A stretch of 11,530 nt of DNA. Source: Clostridia bacterium (GTDB lineage Bacteria > Bacillota > Clostridia > Oscillospirales > CAG-272). The stretch lies in assembly GCA_017382615.1 (NCBI GenBank), contig JAFNZX010000292.1:1-11530 (forward strand), written 5' to 3'. The translations under genes and the position numbers were made by a program. How positions within the stretch are numbered: position 1 is the first letter of the stretch; the number at the start of each line of letters is the position of its first letter. This document shows, piece after piece, positions 6,075 to 11,530 of the stretch. The notes beneath the pieces are model-generated. The model did not search any database. It worked only from the letters and a program-made list of their open reading frames with translations, and was not told the origin of the DNA.

Positions 6075-7202
6075 TTGAAACAAAGCAAATTCACGGATCT
6101 GATCAAGCAGTACGCACATCGGTATTTTATCAAAGCCATGGGGGCTATGGCACTCGGACTTTTCGCGTCACTCTTGATCGGAACCATCTTTGACACGGTT
6201 GCGACCTACGCCAACCTGCCGTTCCTTGCAACGGTTGCGTCGTATGCCAAGGCGGCAACGGGTATGGCAATCGGCGTTGCCATAGCAAACGCGCTGGGCG
6301 CGCATCCGCTTGTCATGTTCTCAGCCGCTGCGGTCGGCGCAATGTCGAACGCAATGGGAGCGATCATGCTTGACGGTGCGATCATCTCCTGGGCGGCAAC
6401 GGCAAAAGGGGAGCAGGGCGTGTTTTATTCCGCAGGGCCTGCCGGTGCATTTTTTGCCGTGATCATTGCGTGCGAGATCGGTATGCTGGTTTCCAAGAAA
6501 ACCAAGGTGGACGTGTTGGTCACCCCTGTAGTTACCATTCTTGTCGGCTTTGGCGCGTCCTGGCTGTTGTGCCCGTTGGTTTCCTACGTGATGTACTATC
6601 TGGGTGTTTTCATTGCAACGGCTACCACGCTGCAGCCCTTGCTCATGGGCATTGTCATCTCGGTCGTAGTCGGTATGATATTGACCCTGCCCATTTCCTC
6701 GGCTGCCATTTGCGCCATGATCTTTTCGCAGGCGGCAATTGACGCAGCAGCGTTAAACGGCACGGACGAAGGACTTTTGCTTGCCGGCGGTGCGGCTGCG
6801 GTTGGCTGCTGCGCACAGATGGTTGGCTTTGCGGTGTCCAGCTTCCGCGAGAACAAGTGGGGAGGCATCGTTTCCCAGGGACTTGGCACTTCCATGCTGC
6901 AGATGGGCAATATTTGTAAGCGTCCGCAGATCTGGATTCCGCCTACGCTGGCGGCAGCCATCATCGGTCCTGTTTCTACCATGGTATTCAAGCTCAAATG
7001 CGCGGGCGTTGCCGCCGGCATGGGCACGTGTGGCATGGTTGGACCGATCGGCGTGATCCATGCAACCGAAAAAGGACCTATGCTGTGGATCGGCCTTGCG
7101 CTTTGCTGCCTGGTGCTGCCTGCCGTGCTTTCGTTGCTTTTCTCGGAAATTATGCGCAAGCTGGGCTGGATTCAGCAGAATGATATGCTTTTGGAAAGCT
7201 GA
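6075..7202 (+). CDS. PTS EIIC-like membrane transporter (EIIC_2 family), orphan
   Basis: A 375-residue, very hydrophobic protein with roughly eight to ten membrane segments. The sequence fits the PTS_EIIC_2 family (PF13303): repeated Gly/Ala-rich helices such as ATGMAIGVAIANALGAHPLVMFSAAAVGAMSN, the conserved IVISVVVGMILTLPISSAAI-type segment, and the C-terminal GVAAGMGTCGMVGPIGVI loop. EIIC proteins move a sugar or polyol across the inner membrane while it is phosphorylated by EIIB. No EIIA or EIIB domain is fused or encoded nearby, so the substrate and even the coupling mechanism are unknown. Translation probably starts at TTG 6075, 8 bases after AGAAGG (6061-6066); the first ATG in frame (6138) would remove the basic N-terminal segment and has no ribosome site. 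The gene has its own promoter and no clear terminator after it, only a weak AT-rich inverted repeat (ATGAATA 7216-7222 with TATTCAT 7236-7242). Confidence 0.8.
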   Translation: MKQSKFTDLIKQYAHRYFIKAMGAMALGLFASLLIGTIFDTVATYANLPFLATVASYAKAATGMAIGVAIANALGAHPLVMFSAAAVGAMSNAMGAIMLDGAIISWAATAKGEQGVFYSAGPAGAFFAVIIACEIGMLVSKKTKVDVLVTPVVTILVGFGASWLLCPLVSYVMYYLGVFIATATTLQPLLMGIVISVVVGMILTLPISSAAICAMIFSQAAIDAAALNGTDEGLLLAGGAAAVGCCAQMVGFAVSSFRENKWGGIVSQGLGTSMLQMGNICKRPQIWIPPTLAAAIIGPVSTMVFKLKCAGVAAGMGTCGMVGPIGVIHATEKGPMLWIGLALCCLVLPAVLSLLFSEIMRKLGWIQQNDMLLES

Positions 7203-7257
7203 TTATATACACAGCATGAATAAACTGTAAATCCGTATTCATAATTGATGAAATGTA

Positions 7258-7286
7258 TTGACAATCACGCGACCGCGTGATATCAT
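7258..7286 (+). promoter_or_regulatory. Flotillin promoter with palindromic operator in the spacer
   Basis: TTGACA (7258-7263) and TATCAT (7281-7286) are spaced by 17 bases. Sixteen of those 17 bases (7265-7280) form a perfect inverted repeat, TCACGCG-AC-CGCGTGA. A dimeric regulator bound there would lie across both promoter boxes, so repression is the simplest reading. ATGAATA also flanks the region (7216-7222 and 7285-7291, with the inverse at 7236-7242). Confidence 0.75.
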
Positions 7287-7329
7287 GAATACACAGGCGA
7301 ACGAAATCTATTAAAAGGAGGATATTATC

Positions 7330-8790
7330 ATGCCTGACCCCATCACCATCATTATTGTTGCCGCCGTTGCGGTCATCGTACTGGCTATACTGTACATTGC
7401 ATCGGCATACGTCAAAGCCCCCCCGAACAAAGCCTACATCATTTCCGGTATCCGCTCAAAAAAGAGAGTGCTGATCGGTAAAGCAGGCTTCCGTTGGCCG
7501 TTCTTTGAAAGACTTGATAAGCTTTCCTTAGACGTCATGCAGGTGGACGTAAAGACCAGCGAGGCAGTCCCCACCAACGAGTTCATCAACGTCAGCGTTG
7601 ACGGCGTTGCGAACATCAAGATCTCCTCTGACCCTGAGCTGATCAACAAGGCAGCAGAAGCACTGCTCTCCATGGATCAGCGTCAGCTGATCTTCCTGTG
7701 CACCCAGGTGCTGGAAGGTAACATGCGTGAGATCGTGGGCTCTGTGGGCTTAAAGGAAATGGTCCAGGAGCGTCAGATCGTCGCAGAAAAGATCAAGGAA
7801 AATGCAGTACCCGATATGCGTAAGCTGGGTATTGAGATCGTCAACTTCAACATCCAGAACTTCAAGGACGCCGCAGGCACCATTGAGAACATGGGTATTG
7901 ACAACGTTGAGCAGATCCGTAAGGCTGCCCAGATCGCGAAGGCTGAGGCTGCAAGAGACATCAGCATTGCCGAGGCTGAAGCAAGAGAGGTTGCAAACAA
8001 GGTCACCGTTGACACCAATCTGCGCATTTCCGAGCAGAACAATGCGCTCTCTATCCGTCAGTCCGAGCTGAAGAAGGATGCGGATATCAAGAAGGCAGAG
8101 GCAGACGCTGCTTACGAGATTCAGAGAGAGCAGCAGAGAAAGACCATTGAGGTTACCGCTGCCGACGCAGACATTGCAAGAAGAGAAAAGGACGCAGAGC
8201 TGGCTGAAAAGGAAATCGCACTGCAGGAAAGAAGACTGGATGCTGAGATCCGCAAGAAGGCAGACGCACTCAAGTACGAAGCCGAAAAGAAGGCTGAGGC
8301 TGAGCTGATCAAGCGTCAGAAGGAAGCAGAAGCACGCCGCTTTGAAGAGGAGCAGGCAGCGCTTGCAAGAATGAGAATGGCAGAAGCCGAGAAGTTCGAG
8401 CAGGAGCAGCAGGCAATTGCGCAAAGAGCGCTGGCAGATGCACTGGCTTACTCCAAGCAAAAGGAAGCAGAAGGTATCCGTGCCGTAGGTCTTGCTGAGG
8501 CTGAGGCAATTGAAAAGAAGGCAGAAGCACAGAAGAAGATGGGCGAAGCATCCGTACTGGATATGTACCTGACCGCACTGCCCGAGGTTGTCAAGAGCGC
8601 AGCTGCTCCCTTGGCTCAGACCGAAAAGATCGTGATGTACGGCGAAGGCAACTCTGCAAAGGTTGTTAAGGACGTCATGACCACCGCAAGCCAGATCACC
8701 GAGTCTCTGGAAGAGTCCACGGGTATTGATCTTAAGAGCATGCTCGCAGGCTTTGTCGGCGGTAAGGCTGCCGCAGGTAGCGACGACTAA
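7330..8790 (+). CDS. floT: Flotillin-like SPFH-domain membrane scaffold protein
   Basis: A 486-residue protein of the flotillin family (YuaG/FloT type). It is expected to oligomerise at the cytoplasmic face of the membrane in fluid or raft-like microdomains. Residues 5-27 form one membrane anchor. The SPFH/band-7 domain follows at about 29-190, beginning APPNKAYIISGIRSKKRVLIGKAGFRWPFFERL. About 190-400 is a long Ala/Glu/Lys coiled coil with the EA-rich repeats typical of flotillins (AKAEAARDISIAEAEAREV; AEGIRAVGLAEAEAIEKKAEAQKKMGEASVLDMYL). A conserved C-terminal oligomerisation region (LPEVVKSAAAPLAQTEKIVMYG) ends in a Gly/Ala-rich tail. AAGGAGG (7315-7321) precedes the ATG by 8 bases. Codon use appears biased (many AAG, GAG and AGA), unlike the CGC-rich neighbours, which fits high expression. 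No NfeD gene lies beside it, whereas Bacillus yuaG is paired with yuaF. Confidence 0.93.
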   Translation: MPDPITIIIVAAVAVIVLAILYIASAYVKAPPNKAYIISGIRSKKRVLIGKAGFRWPFFERLDKLSLDVMQVDVKTSEAVPTNEFINVSVDGVANIKISSDPELINKAAEALLSMDQRQLIFLCTQVLEGNMREIVGSVGLKEMVQERQIVAEKIKENAVPDMRKLGIEIVNFNIQNFKDAAGTIENMGIDNVEQIRKAAQIAKAEAARDISIAEAEAREVANKVTVDTNLRISEQNNALSIRQSELKKDADIKKAEADAAYEIQREQQRKTIEVTAADADIARREKDAELAEKEIALQERRLDAEIRKKADALKYEAEKKAEAELIKRQKEAEARRFEEEQAALARMRMAEAEKFEQEQQAIAQRALADALAYSKQKEAEGIRAVGLAEAEAIEKKAEAQKKMGEASVLDMYLTALPEVVKSAAAPLAQTEKIVMYGEGNSAKVVKDVMTTASQITESLEESTGIDLKSMLAGFVGGKAAAGSDD

Positions 8791-8820
8791 TTCGTATGTC
8801 AAAACCAAAGCTCCGCTTGC

Positions 8821-8843
8821 CACGTGACCTGCGCGGTCACGTG
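8821..8843. repeat. Perfect inverted repeat downstream of the flotillin gene
   Basis: CACGTGACC (8821-8829) and GGTCACGTG (8835-8843) are a perfect 9-bp inverted repeat around TGCGC. No T-run follows, so it is not a standard terminator; it may be an RNA hairpin protecting the transcript end or a protein site. CGCGGTCACGTG (8832-8843) matches 11 of 12 bases with the reverse complement of the flotillin promoter palindrome. Confidence 0.6.
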
Positions 8844-8893
8844 CGCCGGGCGGTGATCAAGAGCGTCCGGGACGTAATACAATAAGAGTGAAG

Positions 8894-8922
8894 ACCACCG
8901 TCTTTTACAGGCGGTGGTTTTT
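8894..8922 (+). terminator. Rho-independent terminator after flotillin
   Basis: ACCACCG (8894-8900) pairs with CGGTGGT (8912-8918), and two further pairs (one a T-G) close a seven-base loop. The stem ends in TTTTT. It lies about 100 bases after the flotillin stop. Confidence 0.85.
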
Positions 8923-8946
8923 GCGTGCATTTATAGTGCGTCCTTT

Positions 8947-9314
8947 CCCCCGAGTGTCATCCTGAGCGGAGTTCGGTCGCTAAGCGACCGAACGCAGTCG
9001 AACTTTTGCGATACGAGAATGCGCCCGGGGGCGCATCGCAGTGAGCAAAAGCGCAAGCGCGGTAGCGCGTAGCGGGATCTGTGAACGGTTTATGACACGC
9101 TTGTTTGCGCAAGGTAATATTCGAACGTAATCGGGTTGGGTTGGTTTTGTAAATGCAACAGAGGCTGAGCAGATGTTGAGAAAACCTATTCGAGATCCCG
9201 CTGCGCGCTGCCGTTCGTCGCGCTCGCGGTTTTGCTTTGCTTCACGTTGTTCCGCTCCGCAAAACTTCGACTCGGTCGTGCAAGCACTCCCTCGCTCAGG
9301 ATGACACTCGGGGG
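8947..9314. repeat. 368-bp fold-back element: two inverted copies of a GTCATCCTGAGCG repeat
   Basis: The first 22 bases (8947-8968, CCCCCGAGTGTCATCCTGAGCG with its run of five C) are exactly the reverse complement of the last 22 (9293-9314). Further in, the arms still match imperfectly: AGTCGAACTTTTGCG on the left has a one-mismatch counterpart on the right, and AGCGGGATCT (9071-9080) pairs with AGATCCCGCT (9193-9202). The left copy (8947-9080) carries two extra perfect palindromes, GTTCGGTCGC-TAA-GCGACCGAAC (8971-8993) and ATGCGCCC-GG-GGGCGCAT (9019-9036). A 112-base centre (9081-9192) lacks obvious symmetry. No transposase is encoded. It looks like two diverged members of a non-autonomous interspersed repeat family facing each other. 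Together with the hairpin and terminator before it and the heat-shock control region after it, it accounts for most of the 761-base gap 8791-9551. Confidence 0.8.
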
Positions 9315-9445
9315 ATATTTCTCCAAAAAAAATACATACTAATTGAGGTGCAGGGGAGCACGCATGATTTCGGTACAAAATTAGCACTCGTCCGCAAAAT
9401 TAGCAAAGTTCATAAAATATTAACAAAGAAAAAGGCGAAAGGGGC

Positions 9446-9474
9446 TTGACAAAAGCCTTGAAAAGTGCTAAATT
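9446..9474 (+). promoter_or_regulatory. Promoter of the hrcA-grpE-dnaK operon
   Basis: TTGACA (9446-9451) is followed 17 bases later by TAAATT (9469-9474). The CIRCE operator starts 11 bases after the -10 box, so bound HrcA would cover the transcription start. A CIRCE-like half-site (AAGTGCTAA, 9463-9471) overlaps the -10 region. An isolated TTAGCACTC half-site lies further upstream (9381-9389). Confidence 0.7.
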
Positions 9475-9485
9475 TATGTCAGCGG

Positions 9486-9512
9486 TTAGCACTTGATCAA
9501 AAAGAGTGCTAA
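9486..9512 (+). promoter_or_regulatory. CIRCE operator (HrcA binding site)
   Basis: TTAGCACTT (9486-9494), a 9-base spacer and GAGTGCTAA (9504-9512) match the CIRCE consensus TTAGCACTC-N9-GAGTGCTAA at every arm position except one (T for C at the end of the left arm). It lies 39 bases before the hrcA start, in the expected place for HrcA autorepression. Confidence 0.96.
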
Positions 9513-9551
9513 AATTCGTCAAAAAACACCCCCGAGGGAAGGAGAAGCGCC

Positions 9552-10646
9552 ATGGCAGGCAAGCATCAAGGACTGAGCGAACGCAAAAAGTTAATATTGA
9601 AGGCGATCGTCGAAGCACATATTGCCGAGGGTGAACCGGTCGGTTCCAAGTCGCTCATGGCAAATCAGCAGATCGTCTGCTCGTCTGCTACCATTCGTAA
9701 CGAAATGGCGGAGCTTGAGGAGATGGGTTACCTAGTACAGCCTCACACCTCGGCAGGCAGAGTGCCAAGTGAGCTGGGTTACCGCTTTTACGTGGATTCG
9801 CTCATTGAGCACTACGCCATGACCGCACACGAGATCAAGGAGATCGGCGGACTCTTACAGTCCAAAATGCACGAGCTGGACGAGGTACTCTTGGCAGCAT
9901 CCCGCGTGGCATCCAATCTGACCAACTACACGGGCATTGCCATCAAGCCCCGCGCGTCGGCTGCACGCATCAATCGCTTTGAGATCATTTATATCAGACC
10001 CACCGAATTTATCGTGGTCATGGTTGCTGCGTCAAGCGACGTCAAGACCAAGAGCATTCACACAGAAACCGAGATTACAGCAGACGTTACCGCGCATCTG
10101 TCAAGCGTGCTCAATTCGAATATTGCGGGCTTGACCTCGCACCAGATCAATCTGCCCATCATCATGAATATGGAAAGTGAGATGGGGCAGCAGGCAAATC
10201 TGGTCTCTCCCGTGATCAAGGCGGTGTACGAAACGCTCAACGAGCTGGACGACGGTGAGGTGCGCTGGAGCGGCATTGATCAGCTGCTGCAATACCCCGA
10301 GTTTGAGGATCGCGATACGCTCAAGCACGTGCTGGGTGCGCTGGAGGGGCAGGACGCAATTCTCGATCTGGTTTCCGCAGGGGATAGCCAAGACGTCAAC
10401 GTGGTATTCGGTGCGGGCGGCATGACGGGACCTATGAACAATTCCGCCATGGTATATAAGCACATTGTCAAGGACGGCAAGACGGTCGGTGCGATCGGCA
10501 TCATCGGTCCGCGCCGTATGGATTACGCCAAGGTATTGGCAACACTCGAGAGCTTGACCGGCAATATCGCGGATATGCTGGGAGAGGAACAGAAACTTTT
10601 AAACGGAGGACAACCCGATGGAACAGACACAAAGACCGGCGGATGA
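9552..10646 (+). CDS. hrcA: Heat-inducible transcription repressor HrcA
   Basis: A 364-residue protein, slightly longer than the usual 340-350. HrcA binds CIRCE as a dimer and represses chaperone operons; its folding depends on GroEL, so stress relieves repression. The N-terminal winged helix covers about residues 5-75, with SSATIRNEMAELEEMGYLVQPHTSAGRVP (44-72) containing the recognition helix and wing, then GYRFYVD (76-82). The middle and C-terminal parts have family blocks (ASRVASNLTNYTGIAIKP; VNVVFGAGG; VGAIGIIGPRRMDYAKVLATLESLTGNIADML). The extra length is in a polar tail (GGQPDGTDTKTGG), which arises where the gene overlaps grpE by 29 bases. AAGGAG (9539-9544) lies 7 bases before the ATG. 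Confidence 0.97.
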   Translation: MAGKHQGLSERKKLILKAIVEAHIAEGEPVGSKSLMANQQIVCSSATIRNEMAELEEMGYLVQPHTSAGRVPSELGYRFYVDSLIEHYAMTAHEIKEIGGLLQSKMHELDEVLLAASRVASNLTNYTGIAIKPRASAARINRFEIIYIRPTEFIVVMVAASSDVKTKSIHTETEITADVTAHLSSVLNSNIAGLTSHQINLPIIMNMESEMGQQANLVSPVIKAVYETLNELDDGEVRWSGIDQLLQYPEFEDRDTLKHVLGALEGQDAILDLVSAGDSQDVNVVFGAGGMTGPMNNSAMVYKHIVKDGKTVGAIGIIGPRRMDYAKVLATLESLTGNIADMLGEEQKLLNGGQPDGTDTKTGG

Positions 10647-11205
10647 GACCATGGAGGCGCAAGAGCCCGTCACCCAAACGCCCGCGGCACAGGACGTGCC
10701 CGAGGAAAAGGCAAGCCGCTCGGATAAAAAAAAGCTGAAAAAGGCGGAGGCGCAGATCGCCGAGCTGGAAAAGCAGTTAGAGGAAAGCAAGGCTGAGCTG
10801 GCAGCTGCAAACGATAAGTACATGCGCATGATCGCAGAGTATGACAACTACCGCCGCCGCACCGCTAAGGAAAAGGACGGCATTTACGCAGAAGCATATG
10901 CGGATGCGCTCAAGGGCATTCTTCCCATCTTCGACAATCTGGAGCGCGCAGTGGGTGTTGGCGAGGCAGAGGCACTGCAAAAGGGACTTGCCATGACGCT
11001 CAAGGGCGCAGAGGACGCGCTTGCCAAAATGGGCGTGACCTCTTTCGGACAAAAGGGAGAGACCTTTGATCCCGAAAAGCATAACGCAGTGATGCATATT
11101 GAAGACGAACAGTACTCGGAGGGCGAGATCACCGAGGTTTACCAAAAGGGCTATGCAAAGGGCGATAAGATTCTGCGCTTTGCCATGGTCATCGTCGCAA
11201 ACTAA
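10618..11205 (+). CDS. grpE: GrpE, nucleotide exchange factor of DnaK
   Basis: A 195-residue protein. GrpE dimers release ADP from DnaK and reset the chaperone cycle in the cytoplasm. An acidic, disordered N-terminus (about 1-30) is followed by a long coiled coil (about 33-75, KKLKKAEAQIAELEKQLEESKAEL), then the family block YMRMIAEYDNYRRRTAKEK. The C-terminal beta domain carries the GrpE signature (GVTSFGQKGETFDPEKHNAVMHIEDEQYSEGEITEVYQKGYAKGDKILRFAMVIVAN). The ATG at 10618 has GGAGGA (10605-10610) 7 bases upstream and lies inside the end of hrcA, so the two are translationally coupled. A downstream ATG at 10651 has no good ribosome site. Confidence 0.96.
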   Translation: MEQTQRPADETMEAQEPVTQTPAAQDVPEEKASRSDKKKLKKAEAQIAELEKQLEESKAELAAANDKYMRMIAEYDNYRRRTAKEKDGIYAEAYADALKGILPIFDNLERAVGVGEAEALQKGLAMTLKGAEDALAKMGVTSFGQKGETFDPEKHNAVMHIEDEQYSEGEITEVYQKGYAKGDKILRFAMVIVAN

Positions 11206-11248
11206 TTAAGAAATCTATTTAAAAACCATATATAGGAGGAAAATTATT

Positions 11249-11530
11249 ATGGGAAAGATCATCGGTATAGATTTAGGTACAACCAACTCTTGTGTAGCAG
11301 TATTTGAGGGCTCTGAGCCCATCGTTATCCCCAATCCCGAAGGAAGCAGAACCACGCCTTCCGTCGTCGCCTTCTCGAAGAGCGGCGAGCGCATGGTCGG
11401 TCAGGTCGCAAAGCGTCAGGCGATCACCAACCCCGAGCGCACGGTTTCTTCCATCAAGCGCGAAATGGGCTCCGCTTACAAGGTCAACATCGACGGCAAG
11501 AGCTACACACCGCAGCAGATCTCCGCAATG
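11249..11530 (+). CDS. dnaK: Chaperone protein DnaK (Hsp70), N-terminal 94 codons
   Basis: The gene starts at ATG 11249 after AGGAGG (11234-11239) and runs off the window. The first residues, MGKIIGIDLGTTNSCVAVFEG, are the Hsp70 phosphate-1 loop signature. NPEGSRTTPSVVAF, GQVAKRQAITNP and SIKREMGS follow as in other Firmicute DnaK proteins. Only the start of the ATPase domain is present. It lies 43 bases after grpE with no terminator between, so it is in the hrcA operon under CIRCE control. It is the obvious partner of GrpE and probably of the J-domain protein at 4729-5349. Confidence 0.97.
   Translation, partial: MGKIIGIDLGTTNSCVAVFEGSEPIVIPNPEGSRTTPSVVAFSKSGERMVGQVAKRQAITNPERTVSSIKREMGSAYKVNIDGKSYTPQQISAM

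Noticed and set aside
7750..8823. Long minus-strand open frame (357 codons, Leu/Cys-rich) opposite the flotillin gene
   Set aside because: It is the antisense of the Ala/Glu/Lys coiled-coil codons (GCA, GAA, AAG), which give Cys, Phe, Leu and Ser without stops. There is no ribosome site, and the flotillin frame is conclusive.
8947..9314. CRISPR array or tRNA/rRNA gene in the 761-base gap
   Set aside because: There are no regularly spaced direct repeats and no cloverleaf. The symmetry is inverted, consistent with a fold-back repeat.
8980..9387. Minus-strand open frame across the fold-back element
   Set aside because: The product (with CHPERGSA-type sequence) is the translation of the GTCATCCTGAGCG repeat, a known source of spurious proteins. 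The same applies to the plus-strand frame at 9237-9449.

Overview
The window reads as a chromosomal segment of a Gram-positive, endospore-forming member of the Clostridia (Bacillota), of moderately GC-rich type. Three things support this. The hrcA-grpE-dnaK heat-shock operon carries a CIRCE operator. The cluster cwlD-dpaA-dpaB belongs to spore cortex and dipicolinate formation. Ribosome binding sites are strong AGGAGG-type and promoters are TTGACA/TATAAT-type. The exact family cannot be read from the sequence; a gut lineage such as Christensenellales or Oscillospirales is only a guess. Nothing looks like phage or plasmid. Most of the window is ordinary chromosome, with two intergenic repeat elements.

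Layout. (1) 1-942, minus strand: N-terminal 314 codons of a ComEC/Rec2-type DNA-uptake channel, cut by the window edge. (2) 943-1122: back-to-back promoters for comEC (minus) and acyl carrier protein (plus). (3) 1123-1400: a single-gene acp unit with its own promoter and terminator. (4) 1521-3559: a tightly packed sporulation unit, a CwlD-like cortex amidase followed by both subunits of dipicolinate synthase. (5) 3560-3841: a gap with a degenerate GC-rich hairpin repeat, a possible gene remnant and a promoter. (6) 3842-5990: a three-gene operon (DUF5685 protein, J-domain protein with a cysteine-rich tail, small polytopic membrane protein) ended by a terminator. (7) 6012-7202: an orphan EIIC_2-type transporter with its own promoter and a TTG start. 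(8) 7258-8922: a flotillin (SPFH) gene whose promoter spacer is almost entirely a perfect palindrome, with a terminator downstream. (9) 8947-9314: a 368-bp fold-back element made of two inverted, diverged copies of a GTCATCCTGAGCG-type repeat. (10) 9381-11530: the heat-shock operon with CIRCE, hrcA, grpE and the first 94 codons of dnaK.

How the genes fit together. The cwlD-dpaAB group serves late spore maturation: cortex muramic-delta-lactam formation and synthesis of the dipicolinic acid stored in the spore core. The heat-shock operon is a classic HrcA-repressed chaperone unit; GrpE is the nucleotide exchange factor for DnaK. The J-protein at 4729 is probably a specialised DnaK partner, because it lacks the G/F and zinc-finger regions of DnaJ and sits with a DUF5685 protein and a membrane protein. 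That trio is the least understood part of the window. The flotillin stands without the NfeD partner usually found beside it.

The clearest candidates for new biology are the DUF5685/J-protein/membrane-protein module, the putative operator inside the flotillin promoter, and the shortened N-terminal domain of DpaA.
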